Counted from the first letter of the stretch, positions 1-11,784 are shown. The stretch: DNA of 64,000 nucleotides from Gnetum montanum (GCA_015680685.1 MNCI01001925.1:560609-624608); one strand, 5' to 3'. Numbers and translations are program-made. Notes: generated by a model from the letters alone, not told the origin.

Positions 1-1253
1 TTGCATAATAAAAATTACAATGCACCGGTCTAGACGTAGTTGTGGGTCTGACACAAGGCGGATGAAGAGCCTCAGTGATGCGGAGGGAAGAGGGTATGCT
101 GGTTTGGACTGCAGGCACAGTGTGAAGGCTATATGCTCAGTGTTCAGGGTCGAAGTCCAGGGTATAGGATTTTTTGCTCTGATTTGTTCAACATCTCTAG
201 TTTTTTTTCGTCTTCCCAAAATTGCCTCTCCTTGGTCTAGTGAAAAATTGGGGTTTTTAACAAGTTTTTGGGCGTTGGATTTGGATCTGGAAGGGTATGA
301 GTGGTCGTGGGTGAGAGGATTTCAGGTTGGATGACATGGATGCCAGCGTACATGGATGCCAACGTATAGCATGCCAGCGTACAACATGCCAGCATACATG
401 GATGCCAGCGTACAGCATGCCAATGTACATGGATGCCAGCGTACAGCATGCTAGCGTACACCAAAAATATACCCAGCGTATACACATGAAAATGCTTTAT
501 TTTAAGGTCAAAACTTGATTTTTGGGTGCCTAAGATCTACTAGGAACCCTGGCGAAGGTCCTAGGGGGCCTAGACACTTAGTTCTGGCACATTTTGACTC
601 ATTTCTGGGGCCCAAAAGTTGCTCTACGTTGGCTGCACCCTGGGCGTATACGCTGGCCGTACTGGAATGAAAAACCATCATTTGGAGCCTAAAACTTGAT
701 TTTCAAGTTCCTAAGAGCTTCTAGGGACCTTGTGGAAGGTCCTGGGGGCTCTAGACTCTTAGTTCTAGCATGTTTTTACTCATTTCTGGGGCCCAAAATT
801 TGATCTACACTGGCTGCACCTTGGGCGTATATGTTGGACGTACAGGAATGAAAGACCATCATTTGGAGCCAAAAATTTGATTTTCAAGTGCCTAAGAGCT
901 GTTAGGGATCTTGAGGAAGGTCTTGGAGGGTCCAGACTCTTAGTTCTAGCATGTTTTGACCCATTTCTAGGGCCCAAAAGTTGCACTACACTGGCTGCAC
1001 GCTGGGCGTATATAGGCCAGCGTACAAGATGCATACTTAGTGAAAACCAAGTATTTTGAGCTCAAGATTTGCCAAGTTTGATGCCAGATGTCATTATCAT
1101 CTTTTTTGGATCCCAGGGAACCATTTCTTGCTTAGTTTGACTCTGTTTGAAGCAAACTATGAGGTCCTCAAGCTTTAGTCGTGGTGGGGAGCATCATGAC
1201 TTAGCTCGATTCTTTTTGGAGAAGTACTAAGCTCAGAATTTTGTGGTGTTTCA
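1..1253 (-). mobile_element. LTR fragment, E-like family, cut by window edge
   Basis: This is the start (U3 side) of an LTR read on the minus strand. The LTR begins TGAAACACCACAAAAT at 1253 and runs leftward out of the window. Positions 21 onward align with the E LTR from 61951 (TGCACCGGTCTA, then the ACACAAGGCGGA block), and the TTAGTGAAAACC block near 1039 matches that near 62550. It carries many copies of a GCGTACA/GGCGTATACGCTGG motif and a 181-bp tandem repeat absent from E. No clear polypurine tract lies to its right, so it may be a 5' LTR or a solo LTR; this cannot be decided here. Confidence 0.7.
510..1040. repeat. 181-bp tandem repeat, about 2.9 copies, inside LTR
   Basis: Units begin near 510, 691 and 872, each with AAAACTTGATTTTCAAGT followed by CCTAAGAGCT, a GGAAGGTCCTGGGGG-like block, CTTAGTTCTAGCATG, GGGCCCAAAA and a GGGCGTATA core. 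The period is about 181 bp with visible divergence between units. The corresponding stretch of the E LTR lacks the array, so the expansion is specific to this copy or subfamily. Confidence 0.85.
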
Positions 1254-2933
1254 ATGGTGTCTCACTATGACAAGGTGTTTCAAGATGGGTAAGAGGACTT
1301 GGACTCCCATTCTAAGGGTGGGGGTCGAACTAACCCTACGACTATGTGTTGGCACATTTCAGCCATTTTATGGAACAGAGACATGAGATGATTGAGATTT
1401 TCTAAATATTTCAATACAAATATTTGAAATGGAAAGATGTAATATGAGAAGGTATTAATTTCTATTACTTGTTTTAAAAAAATAGAGAGATGGATATGAC
1501 TCAATGGTAACATTAGGATGGCACTAGCTCTGCATCTCATGATAAGAGGTCCTGTCACACATTTTTCAGCATGTGGGGATTTTATTAAATTTTCCCGTAG
1601 ACTAAGAGAAGGATGTTAAAAGACAAGCATAAACTTTATTTAGGTTCCTAATGGAGATGTTGATTTTTCTGTTGCATTGCACAAATTGAAGCATCAGAAT
1701 TGTATAACTGGATTTGCATTTCCTTTTAAAACAAACGTCTTCATGGAAAGTAAGTAAGATTATCTTTGATTGGTCAAGTCCTGCACAGGGACAATTTGTC
1801 ACAGTTTGTTTTGAAGGACCATTTTGTATCAATATATCCTGACGAAACCCTCGATCGGATGCGTTACTTACCTTTCTATGCTCTAAAAAATGGATTTCCT
1901 GCAACAGTGGCAGCTATACTTATGTTTATTGAGCATTTCTATGGCGCTATGCACGCATGCGCAATTCAGGGCCAACGCCTTGCTCCACAAAGCGTGAGCG
2001 AAGGACAGAGGCGTATCGACGGATGAAGAGGGTGGCAACGGCACTAGCACAACGTTATTGATGTACCCTAACAGAAATACACGAACATGGCAGTCATGAA
2101 AATGGGTACAGAGACTTTGCCGATGTCTGTCAATGAAGAACAATACCCTTAATCAAAAACAGATATAACAAAAAAAAAAACATCACATCTTTGCCTGGCT
2201 GCGCCATGATCTGGTGCTATTGAAGTCTGGAGTGATTCCCCCATCGCTGCACTGATCTTTAGGGTTTCTGACACCGAAACCCTCAAACCTAAACCTGTGT
2301 TTTAACATTCTGATCCATATTATTTTGTGTGAACCTGTAAAAAATAATCGCCTCTGTCCCACGTGTAAAGGTCTGGCTATGGTTGTACTGCAAAAATCCG
2401 TGAGCAGAAAGCAAAGGCTGCAAAGAAATTAGTTCCAATGACATGCGCGTTTACAGCTCATCCCTGTAATTTCCAATAATTTGTGCAGGTTACTTCCTCG
2501 CCAAACAGGGCTTTTTCTTTCAAAGGACTCATTTTAAATTTTTAGGCAGTATGTCATTCACTCCACCTGCAACCTACCTTCCATAACAGTAGCCATGTCC
2601 AACGCCAATGCATTCGGTATCGCATACCAATCCGGTGAATGCGGAAACAAAGACACAAAGCCATATCAAGACAGGTGTCTAGAGATATTTTGGGCCGATG
2701 GTGGTAAACCGGAGTTGCAGTTTATCAAATAAAATTTTAAATAATCATAGTATCATATACACTAAGTGTGAAGCCCCGGTTATAAACTTACCCTTTTTTT
2801 TAAATTTAATTATCCCAAGACTTCAAAACGTTATTGTTTTTAAATATTATTATATAAGTTACTACCTACAAAATACTTGTAATATTAATGTTGAAATGTT
2901 TATAATATTTTAAATATTTGTAGTATGTATTAA
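1254..2933. other. Spacer with no recognised gene
   Basis: This stretch lies between the left LTR and the X-family LTR. The longest open frames are under about 100 codons, lack family resemblance and overlap on opposite strands. It becomes very AT-rich from about 2720 to 2933. A tRNA-like A-box pattern occurs near 1500 and a B-box-like GTTCGACCCCC on the minus strand near 1325, but they do not assemble into a convincing SINE. The stretch may hold old host sequence or decayed repeats. Confidence 0.5.
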
Positions 2934-3116
2934 TGTTAGCATGAAATTCTCCTAATTTTATGCATAACTTCCTAACTCCCTAACTACATAACTTTCTCCT
3001 AGCTTGTTGGGCAAGGAATCTTCTAATTGGTTAGTCCAATTACTTGGGAGAAAAGTTAGGTGAGATATTTTTGAGATATTTTTGAAATTGTAACTTCCCT
3101 ACCTACCTTTGAACCC

Positions 3117-3124
3117 TATAAAAA
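3117..3124 (+). promoter_or_regulatory. TATA box of X-family LTR
   Basis: CCCTATAAAAAGG sits about 40 bp upstream of repeated ATTGGGGGGAT sequence. The other X copy has CTATAAGAAGG at the equivalent place on the minus strand (near 47530). This is a plausible LTR promoter. Confidence 0.6.
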
Positions 3125-3319
3125 GGTTGGGGGGATGAACATTGGGGGGATCACTTCTCACATCATCAACATTGGGGTCTCATACATCACACTTTGAAGG
3201 CTACTAGTTAGCACTTGGGCTCTCACTTGGAGACACTTTGAGTCTTGGGCAGAAGAGCATTTTGTAAAGAAGAAAGTGTGAACGATTGCTTGTAAGATGG
3301 CTTGCTAGAATAAAGATTT

Positions 3320-3652
3320 NNNNNNNNNNNNNNNNNNNNNNNNNNNNNNNNNNNNNNNNNNNNNNNNNNNNNNNNNNNNNNNNNNNNNNNNNNNNNNNNN
3401 NNNNNNNNNNNNNNNNNNNNNNNNNNNNNNNNNNNNNNNNNNNNNNNNNNNNNNNNNNNNNNNNNNNNNNNNNNNNNNNNNNNNNNNNNNNNNNNNNNNN
3501 NNNNNNNNNNNNNNNNNNNNNNNNNNNNNNNNNNNNNNNNNNNNNNNNNNNNNNNNNNNNNNNNNNNNNNNNNNNNNNNNNNNNNNNNNNNNNNNNNNNN
3601 NNNNNNNNNNNNNNNNNNNNNNNNNNNNNNNNNNNNNNNNNNNNNNNNNNNN
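3320..3652. other. Assembly gap (333 N)
   Basis: A run of N lies inside the X-family LTR. Comparison with the second X copy suggests that LTR sequence between the TAAAGATTT block and the TTTACTCGTGTC block is missing, so the true gap is probably of modest length. Confidence 0.95.
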
Positions 3653-4139
3653 TTTACTCGTGTCATTTTACCTTGTTTAAATATTTGAGGTCTACACAAA
3701 TCTTCTTTCTTTTCTTTTCTGCTTATTTCCATCGAATCTTGCTCTATTTCTAGTTTTCTTGTGGAACTATCTCTTTCTCTGGGGAAAATTAGGAGTAGAT
3801 TGCGGAGTTGTGCTCAAATGTTTTCGCAAAATTTTATTTGTTACAAGTAGATATTATAAGGACTGCATAGACTAGGTAGTTGAACAAAATAGGAAATTTT
3901 CAACAACTCACAGTACTTGGCAAAGTTGGCTAAATCTCTTTAAAGTCATTTGTAGTTCACACACAATGCAATTATTACATTTTACACAACCACACGCCGC
4001 AACAGCACACACACATACTCACATTAACTACTAATTTTATTTGGAGGTATCTAGGCCTTGGTGTTGCCAGAGACCAGCAGGCACCTAAATTCTATTCGAG
4101 GACACTCGTTGGCGGTCGCATCCCAAATGGTCACCAACA

Positions 4140-5312
4140 CTATCCTTCCCAACATGGCCTCCTGGTTGAACCCACTCTTTGCAGCTATTCCCTTCATGCT
4201 CATGTCTGCACCATTTCAACTCACACTTTCATTGGCAATATGTAGCCATGCTATGCCCTCGGTGTATCACCACGCCTATTCCTGCATATCACTCATAGGC
4301 AGTACCCCCTTGCAATTTGTTCCCTAATCCATGCCTACATCATATCACACATCGATCATGGCTACCTTGCCCTACGTACATATGGTACCTACATCGCAGT
4401 TGTGTACAGTTTCAGCATCCATTCTAGTGTCTACACCTATTATTCCATTAGTGGTGGGTCCAGCTCCAACCATTTGGTGGACCCCATTCACTTCCCCCCT
4501 ATTTTGTAACCTTTGCAAATGTTCCACTACGCTCACCACAAAACGTACTAGATCTCACAAGTGGTACAGCCAAGTGTAGGACCCTATTCTATCCCACCGA
4601 TTATGCAAACCACCAACCCCATAGCACCACCAGCAGCTGCTACTCCAACAACACCATCCACTAGGTGGTGGATACCATAAGCAGCACCCTTTGTAGGGGT
4701 TGCCCCAACGACGTTTCCTATGAGCTAGGCCATTGTCCCTTCCATGCCAGCAATGGGAGATGAACCTGTAGCTCCCCAACCATCTACGTTGACCTCGATT
4801 CTGGATCAAGCATTTCAACTTATTTAGATCCTAACTGAAGAGGTTTGACACCTCAAAACTACTGGTTCTGATACGGTGCAGATCATGGATTTCTACCATG
4901 ACGATCCCATCAGCACGACAGTCCCCATGCTAACATTACCCTCAGATTCCACTCCCCCACTTCACGAAATAAAACGGGGAGGGTGATTCCAACATGCATG
5001 TTGTCACATTTAGATATGAATCCCTTATTTTGCAACAATGGCCACACACAATCATCTGTGTATTTGCTGTCTCTAACGGGCAAAGCCTTGGAATGGTACT
5101 GTGCACTCTTTTGCTCCTCTATCTCAACCCTAGAGGAGCTACTGACCCAATTCATAACTCGTTTCAAGTATAACTTGAGAGCAGAGGTTACACTAGATTA
5201 GTTAATGAGTGTGAAGCAAGATCCCCTGGAACCATTCTAGAAATTCATACAATGATGGAGCGCTACCCTTAATGAGATTGAAGAGCCTATCGTAGAGGGT
5301 CATCTACTAGCT
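4140..5312 (+). pseudogene. gag: gag of element C, left part, 5'-truncated
   Basis: This is the middle of a Tat-like gag, homologous to 8400-9600 in B and 27200-28190 in C'. It holds the proline/threonine-rich variable region (4150-4800), then the conserved retrotransposon gag core with the ASTLEELLTQF-type block near 5120 and the LEPF-KFIQ-WSATLNEI block near 5230. Frames shift several times and stops are present. The N-terminal third of gag is missing because the X LTR abuts at 4139. At 5312 the frame is split by element B; the next codons (AIFKGA) resume at 23954. Confidence 0.8.
5308..5312. repeat. Target-site duplication of B, left
   Basis: CTAGC immediately precedes TG of the 5' LTR; ATAGC follows CA of the 3' LTR at 23954-23958. 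Four of five bases still match, and joining the flanks restores the gag reading order. Confidence 0.75.
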
Positions 5313-7138
5313 GAAACATCCTAAAAAAATGCAAGGTCATCCTGACCTCACTAGGCTCTTGTAGTTCACACAGTACCATGGCAGTTCATCGGGAGAAGAA
5401 CATTCTAAGTCTAGGATGGCCAGTTTAGCAAATTTTCTACTTTGGGCATGGATAGGCCTTGTACTATCCTACCTACCCATTAAAGTAGCCTAAACAGCTG
5501 GCAGCCTACTCAGAAATGGTGTGCAGAATCAGCGGCAGTATCCTTGGTGCACAAAAAGTAGTTCGGCAAGTTTTCTAAGTCACGAAGCCTGCTACACTAT
5601 GCTATGATATATAGCATAGAAAGCTTTAGAAAACAATGGTAGAACAAAATGCTATGCTATGCTATGCAATGTCACACAGCGTTATTTAGCAACAACTTCA
5701 GTACCTGCTCTCCTCGCCCAACTTCGAGTGCTGCGGTGATGTCTCTTTTTGCCAAGAAGTGGCAGACCATGTCTGCTGCTACGCTACACTAAGCTACATG
5801 GCACAGAAAGGTGTAGCAATCCTACAGAAGGGACAGAAGGTAGTTTGAAAGGCAAAATCAGCAAATTTCGTAAAACTTGCATCGTAGGAAAATGGGTTGC
5901 AAATCAGCAAAACTATCGCGATTAAGGCCAGTCACTACACTACGTTATGCTACATAGTGTAGCATCACATAGCAAGTATGTGACATATGGTAGGATGAAT
6001 AGAAATATTCTATGCCATGCCAAGCAAGCCATGTCACAAAGCATAGCATAGCCTGCAAGTGGTTGTGCAACATCAATGCACTTCATCGAATCGGACCACT
6101 GGCACACGTCTCTAGGAGCTAACAGTGTAGTTGCGACATAGTAGGATTGTAGTTATTGCATGGTAAGCTCACATTGCAACAGTCACAGATGGCTCAAGTA
6201 ACACTAGTGAGGTAACACAATTCTACAACACATAGCATTCAAACAATCCCTTTTGCTTACCTTCAGCCCTATAAATATCCCGACAAATAGCACACAAAAG
6301 GTCTGAAAAAATTTTCTTGGCTAAGAAAAAGAGAAAGGTACCTGCGATTTGGAAAAAGAAAAGAAAAATTCAGCAATCTGTAAAGTTAGCAATTTCAAAA
6401 GGGGGTTCGCATCCTCCTGGAAGAAAAAGGCTCTTCCCCCTCACCCTCTTTTTTTTGCCAATGTTGTAACAATCATACCGATCTGTTTAACACTGTAAAT
6501 AGAGAACCTCTCCGGCTAGCATAAGGTCTCGATCTTCATTCTACCACCTTGGTAGGATCCTATATTATTTCTACATGAAGTCTGTGCCCAAGAGCATAGC
6601 TCTTTCTGCTTCCTGGCATGCTTTGGTTTTCCTCAAAACTTTTGCACTCTATCACGTTGTGCAGCCGATTGTATCCACCGTGACAAGATGGATTTGTAGC
6701 TCTGAAGCAGTGCAGGTTTCTAACCATATCTTACATTACCTCTCATTTACTATCTAGCTTTCTTGCATTATTTTTTGTCTTATTTACCTTCAAGCATCAT
6801 CTCGTATTACTGTCACATTTACATTTCTCATGTTCAGCATCACTTCGTATTACCATCGTATCTCTACTTTATTCATTATTTCGCATTACTGTTGCATTTT
6901 TATCGTTTCTTTCTTTTTCTGCTGTATCTACCTGTAAGCATTATCTTGCAATTTGTACAATTTATATTGCAAAAGGCTATATTGATGCAGATGTAAGTCC
7001 CTGTCTGATCGACTAGACCATTCAAGGAACCTCGTGTTTGCACACACCCAGCAACACCCTCTCGTGGCCACGAGATTGGAACTGTTGTGTCTGCCGACCC
7101 TGGCATTCTTCCAAGCACCGACGTTTTTAGTCACTACA
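5313..7138 (+). repeat. 5' LTR of element B
   Basis: It starts TGAAACATCC and ends CACTACA. It aligns along its length with 22155-23953. From 5580 to 6060 it is dense in GCTACGCTAC/GTAGCGTAGC-type palindromic words. A TATA box lies at 6270, followed by a polypyrimidine stretch near 6430 and a pyrimidine-rich U5 (6720-6960). Confidence 0.9.
6270..6277 (+). promoter_or_regulatory. TATA box, B 5' LTR
   Basis: AGCCCTATAAATATC is conserved in the 3' LTR at 23078-23085. It is the likely core promoter for the element transcript. Confidence 0.75.
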
Positions 7139-7144
7139 GTTTTC

Positions 7145-7160
7145 TGGTGCTAGAAGGAGG
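7145..7160 (+). promoter_or_regulatory. Primer-binding site, tRNA-Asn type
   Basis: TGGTGCTAGAAGGAGG lies 6 bp after the LTR end. It is complementary, apart from one base, to the 3' end of plant tRNA-Asn (…CCTCCTTCTAGCG plus CCA, as I recall it). The D element has the same site with more decay. Confidence 0.7.
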
Positions 7161-7179
7161 ATCTTTTGGTGCCTTTGCC

Positions 7180-7900
7180 ACATGTCACGGTAGTTTTGTG
7201 AGCCTTCTGCACCCTGATACACATGAGCATAGATGCAACACCCTCTTGTGGTTGTTTGCACTCTGTGCAATGCAGATCAGTCGCTCCAATGGTTCCCTAA
7301 GAGCCCTATAGAACACAAGGCCTCCAATCGTTGGTTAACTAGCTAATTCTATAGTTGTCTTACATGTGTGCTGCACCCCATCTCATGTGGTGTAGACTGG
7401 TTGCCTAGACGGCCCCTCCAGGACCCTACGAGACATAAAGTCTACCTAATTGCTAGCTAGCTTTCCCATCCTACAATTGTCTTGCCTATGTTTTGTACCC
7501 CATTCCGTGTGATACAAACTGGTTACCTCGACAGTCCCTCTGGGATCCTGTGAGACATAAAACTTATCTGGTCTCTAGTTAATTTGCTCATCTTATGGTA
7601 GTCTCGTATGCCTTCCACACCCCGACTTGCATTAGCATAGACTCGACATGCTTTGTGGTTGTTTATGGTTCATGCGGTGTAGATAGGTTGCCTCGATGGT
7701 TCCTCTGGAACCCTATGAGATAATAACCCTTTAGATGGTGATTTACCTTGCCCCTTCTCTTTACAGTAGTTTTGCATGCGTCTTTCACCCTATCCAGCAC
7801 AGGTGAAAATGTGACATTCTTTGAGGTTGTTTGCACCTTGTGTGGTGCAAGTCGGTCGCCTCAACGGTCCCTCTAGGATCCTGCAAGACGTAAAGCCACC
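7180..7900 (+). repeat. Leader of B: about five degenerate repeats
   Basis: The untranslated leader between primer site and gag is built of about five units of 100-150 bp. Each ends with a GGTTGCCTCGA-GGTCCCTCTGGGATCCTG-GAGACATAAAG-like block (near 7290, 7405, 7530, 7700 and 7870). The D leader holds only one such unit (around 53890). The array may be a packaging or translation-leader region that expanded in B. Confidence 0.7.
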
Positions 7901-7971
7901 TTTTATCATTTTTAAATCCTTCTATTCTTCTGCATTTTCTAGCATTTTTTCGCATAATCACATACTTGACA

Positions 7972-10386
7972 ATGGCTTCCTCCACCACTGCCATTGGTGC
8001 CTCCAACACGGAGGTGCCATTCGCGATCCAAGACACTACTAGTGATGAACAATGACTAAATCCAATGCCAGAAGCACGTCGGTCTCTTAGAATCAAAAAC
8101 TGAGGACCTGAGGGACTAGCCCAACAGCATGATCATTATAGTTTCCTTTGTGTGAAGGTGCAGGCTAACCTGCCCTTGGATTTACACTAACTCAAAGAAA
8201 CATGTAGCTTCAAGTTCGCTTACTACAATGGGGAGGAATTTGTTCCTAACCAGGGCATTTCTCTACCTTTAACACAAGCGTACCAAAGGCTACTAGATCA
8301 ACTAATGTAGTTGACAATGCTTAGGGAGTAACAAGACACAGCATCCAACCAGGATGACACCTTTCAAGATAGCCAGGAGGAACTCGATTCCTAATCTAAT
8401 GAGGGAGGCCCATCCAAGCTCATTCCTATCCCGCCTACCTAGTCCTTCTGGGCCAACCCACTGCCTATCATTGTCCCCTTTATCATCACACCTATGCTTC
8501 AGCATCCTACAACCAAAATTGCAATGGGTAGCCATACCACATTCATAACACCTCATCACCCCTACCTCTCGGTTGCACTCACAGCATCTGTGCCACCGCA
8601 AACTATTTACCAGCGAGCTACCACAATATGCAACATGCCTATTACGGCTACCCTACCTCATGTCCATACTATACCTACTTTGCAACTGCACATAAATCCT
8701 ATACCAATTTCTACATATGCATCCATTTCACCCACTATGATGGCCCTAGGCCCATCCACATGGTGGACTCCTCTCGCTTCTTCATCTATTTTGCAATCGT
8801 CGTAGATGTCTCACTACATTTTCCCTCAGGTCTACTTGACCCTGTAGATGGTACATCGTAGCATGAGGCCATGGGCTGTCCCACCGATGATCCAAGAAGC
8901 CTATATGACGACTCAACCCACTATTACCACTCCCATAATACAACCTAGTAGATGGTGGACAATGCAAATAGCACCTTTAGTAGGGGTGGCCCCAACGACA
9001 CAGCCAATGGGTCAAATCACCACTGCTACCATGCCACATGTGCGAGTTGTCTCCGTAGTTCCTCAGCCATCTACAATATCGCTGGGTCTGGACCAACCAT
9101 TTCAGCTCATTCAGACCCTAATCGAGGAAGTAAAATGCCTCAAAGTTGTTGGGTCTGATATGGTACAAGTCATGGGATTTTACCAAGATGACCCCATCAA
9201 CCCTGCAATCCCTGCTTTGATATTACCACCCGGGATGTTCCTTCTACACTTCATGAAGTACGATGGAGAAGGAGATCCCAATACACATCTGGTCACTTTT
9301 CGGTTAGAGTCTTTATTACTACAACAATGGCCGCATATGATCATTTGCATCTTCACAATGTCCCTAGCTAGGAAAGCCCTTGACTAGTATCGCACATTAC
9401 CATGTTCATCCATTTCGACTTTGGAAGAACTCTTGACCCAGTTCGTGACATGCATCAAATATAACTTGAAGACAAAAACCATGCTGGATCAACTGATGAG
9501 CATAAAGCAAGACCCACTAGAACTATTCCAAAAATTCATTCAACATTAGAGTGCAACCCTTAACAAAATCTGTGAACCTATCGCAAAGGCTCACTTGTTA
9601 GCCATCTTTAAGGGTGCAGTGAATGACTTCATCAAATCAAAACTATATTACCTTGCTCCATGCTCACTTAGCCAAGCTTTTGCTCAGACAATAGGCATAC
9701 AAGATGCAGCAGAGGCAAGCAAAGACCCAGCTTACATCACTTACAAGGATAGTTTTCCAAAAAATAATAAGGGTAAGGCCCTAAAAACCATGGTGGCTAC
9801 TATGGTTGCTGAGGCTAAGCCCAAACATAGCAATAGTGGAAACAAGAATAACAAGAAACTGTCCACACTTGTGGACGACTTAGTGCCTAAACCGGGCCAA
9901 GCATCACAACCTGCCACACTTGATACATCTACATATACCAAACCTAACTTTGAATGTAAAGATTATTCAAAATACACTCCGCTGCCTCTCAAACCTTCAG
10001 AACTCCTGAAGCAAATGTTGGCAGCGAAATACATCCAACACAACCGGATGTCAAAGGAAGAAAACATGAGGCATCAACCCTACTACAAGCTCCTTAGAAA
10101 TCCCTCTTTAGCCCTCCCCAACAAGCCTCCAATTCCTAGGGTTTTTAGGCTAGATAGGTTTTGCGAATACCATCAATTATGTGGTCACACCACGAATTAT
10201 TATTTATCATTGCAAGATGACATCCAAAGATTGATTGACCTAGGACAATTGGTGATAGATGAAAGTAGCCTAGTACATCCTAGAAGCCAATCCATGCATG
10301 TCGACACAGATCCACTCAATGCCAATAATTCCAGTTATGTAATCAATGCCATCGGTATTGACAATGATCCCATGCCACCCTTCTAG
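7972..10386 (+). pseudogene. gag: gag polyprotein of element B (decayed)
   Basis: This is the capsid/nucleocapsid precursor. The start ATG (MASSTTAIG) aligns with the starts of the C' and D gag copies. The order is an N-terminal basic RRSLRIKN motif, the AYYNGEEFVP block (about 8215), a long proline/threonine-rich linker (8350-9060), the conserved gag core (9180-9680, with PHFMKYDGEGDPN-like and FIKSKLYYLAP motifs), a lysine-rich stretch and a CX2HX4HX4C-like finger (FCEYHQLCGHTTNYY, near 10160; its last Cys is changed to Tyr). Several in-frame stops and shifts break it into pieces; the longest open part is 9595-10386. Particles would form in the cytoplasm in the family. Confidence 0.85.
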
Positions 10387-11784
10387 CTGTTTGTGATTCG
10401 TGTGCCTCAGCGTAGTGCACCAATGCCACCAATGGTTGGTCCAAGCTCGTAGTCACCCTTCATCCTGAAAGCCCCACAAGGGGCATCTACCTCTGCACTG
10501 CCTATTGATGGGGCCACACAACCCCATCAACTAACACCTATAGCTCCATTCATCATTAGGGGCCCAACGTCTTCGACAACCCCCATCCCGTGCAACAACA
10601 TTAAACAACCTCCTCGCCCCACAACACGAGAAATCTACTTGGTAGGCAAGGCATTGAAGGGAAATAATATCAAAAGTATCTCCAAAACTATGCCTTAATC
10701 CTTTAAATTTACACCTTTGTTACCAAAGACGAAGGTCGACACGATTACACAGCCTACGGCATCTTGCTGCCAAAAATCTGAACCTAGGTATGGGGCCATC
10801 TCCCCTTGGGAGATTCATCTTCTAGGGTGAATCGAGAAGGAGGGTATCAAACAGATGGGTAGCCAAGACTTCTTGGATGCCCTCATCTAGGTTGGGCAAT
10901 CCCTAAGGTAGAGAAACACCACATTAAGCCTATTTGGCCTAGTCATGACATCTGCCCCTCACCACGAGGCTCTAGTCCACATGTTAACAGCAATTCTGGT
11001 CGATGAAAACATGCTGACAGATGAGAAAGCAATCCACTTGGTCATACTTCCCGCTGTACCTAAAAATTTCACAATACCTACATTAGCTTTTAGCAGCGAC
11101 ACCATTAAGAAAGATCCCAAAGAGGGTCAAGTGACTACGGCACCTCTCTTCATCACAATTCAGGTCAGCCAATATTGAATCCAAAGGGTACATGTCGATA
11201 ATGGGGCAGCCACAAATGTCATCTCCTTTCCTATTAGAGATAAGCTAGGATTGGTCAACCAGATCAAACCAACAGTGATGGTGTGTCTGTGGTCCTTCAA
11301 TGGGGCACGTGTCTTGGTGAAGGGTATAGTTCATGTAAACTTCGTAGTAGGGGATGAGCTCCCAATAGATGCAACATTCGTCATGGTCGAAGAAATGCCT
11401 CGGTTTAACCTAATCTTAGAAAGATCATAGTTAGCATAACTTAGGCCCATCTCCTCGCCTATACATCAAGAAATCCACTTACCATACGTGGGTAGGGAGG
11501 TGATAATCCATGGTGACAGGGTGGTAATGCGAGTAATCAGCAACGTAAACACAGAACAGGGTTCAGAGGTTACAACCTCTGAAGATGAAGTGCCTGTTCA
11601 TGCATGCACCAATCATACAATGAAGGGATTGGCCCAACAAGGTGACCATCAAATTGAAAACGTATGGGTGGAGTTGCCCTTTCAAGTGAAGGATAGTGAC
11701 ATGAGTGAAGGCCCTGGTGAAATACCTCAACCTTACGTCCCAATCAGCCCACGAAAGGTCAAGAGGAAGCTATGCATAGCGTAG
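10387..11784 (+). pseudogene. pro: Linker plus aspartic protease of element B
   Basis: A proline-rich linker (10387-10900) leads to the retropepsin-like domain. The VHVDNGAATNVI motif at about 11188-11223 is the active-site loop, with D-N-G at 11197-11205 in place of the usual D-T/S-G. The downstream FNLIL and SSPIHQEIHLPYVG motifs (11404-11490) are shared by all four protease copies here. The domain ends in an acidic, poorly conserved tail with a stop near 11782. Stops at 11178 and near 11430 make it non-functional. The next sense-strand domain, RT, begins 5.6 kb away. Confidence 0.8.

Larger units (their letters stand above)
2934..4139 (+). mobile_element. X-family LTR (probably solo), sense strand
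   Basis: From about 3066 to 4139 this matches, in opposite orientation, 46281-47575. Shared blocks include the TATA region, ACTTTGAAGGCTACTAGTTAGCACTTGG, the ATTTTATTTGTTACAAGTAG block and the terminal GGACACTCGTTGGCG. Both copies stop at exactly the same base, ending CCAACA, and are followed by unrelated DNA (gag of C here, the post-protease spacer of D there). That marks a true LTR end. The left end is uncertain: TGTTAGCATG at 2934 is the best start, because the U3 upstream of 3066 differs from the other copy. A 333-base N gap interrupts it. Confidence 0.6.

Noticed and set aside
237-518. Overlapping short ORFs rich in Cys, His and Met on both strands of the left LTR
   Set aside because: They are translations of the GCCAGCGTACA repeat words and do not look like genes.
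1280-1560. tRNA-derived SINE candidate
   Set aside because: A-box-like TGACTCAATGG (plus) and B-box-like GTTCGACCCCC (minus) lie on opposite strands and at the wrong spacing; no poly-A tail or target duplication.
4045-4139. GGTGTTGCCAGAGACC as an Athila-type primer-binding site downstream of an LTR
   Set aside because: Both X copies continue with shared sequence to CAACA after this word, so it lies inside the LTR, not after it.
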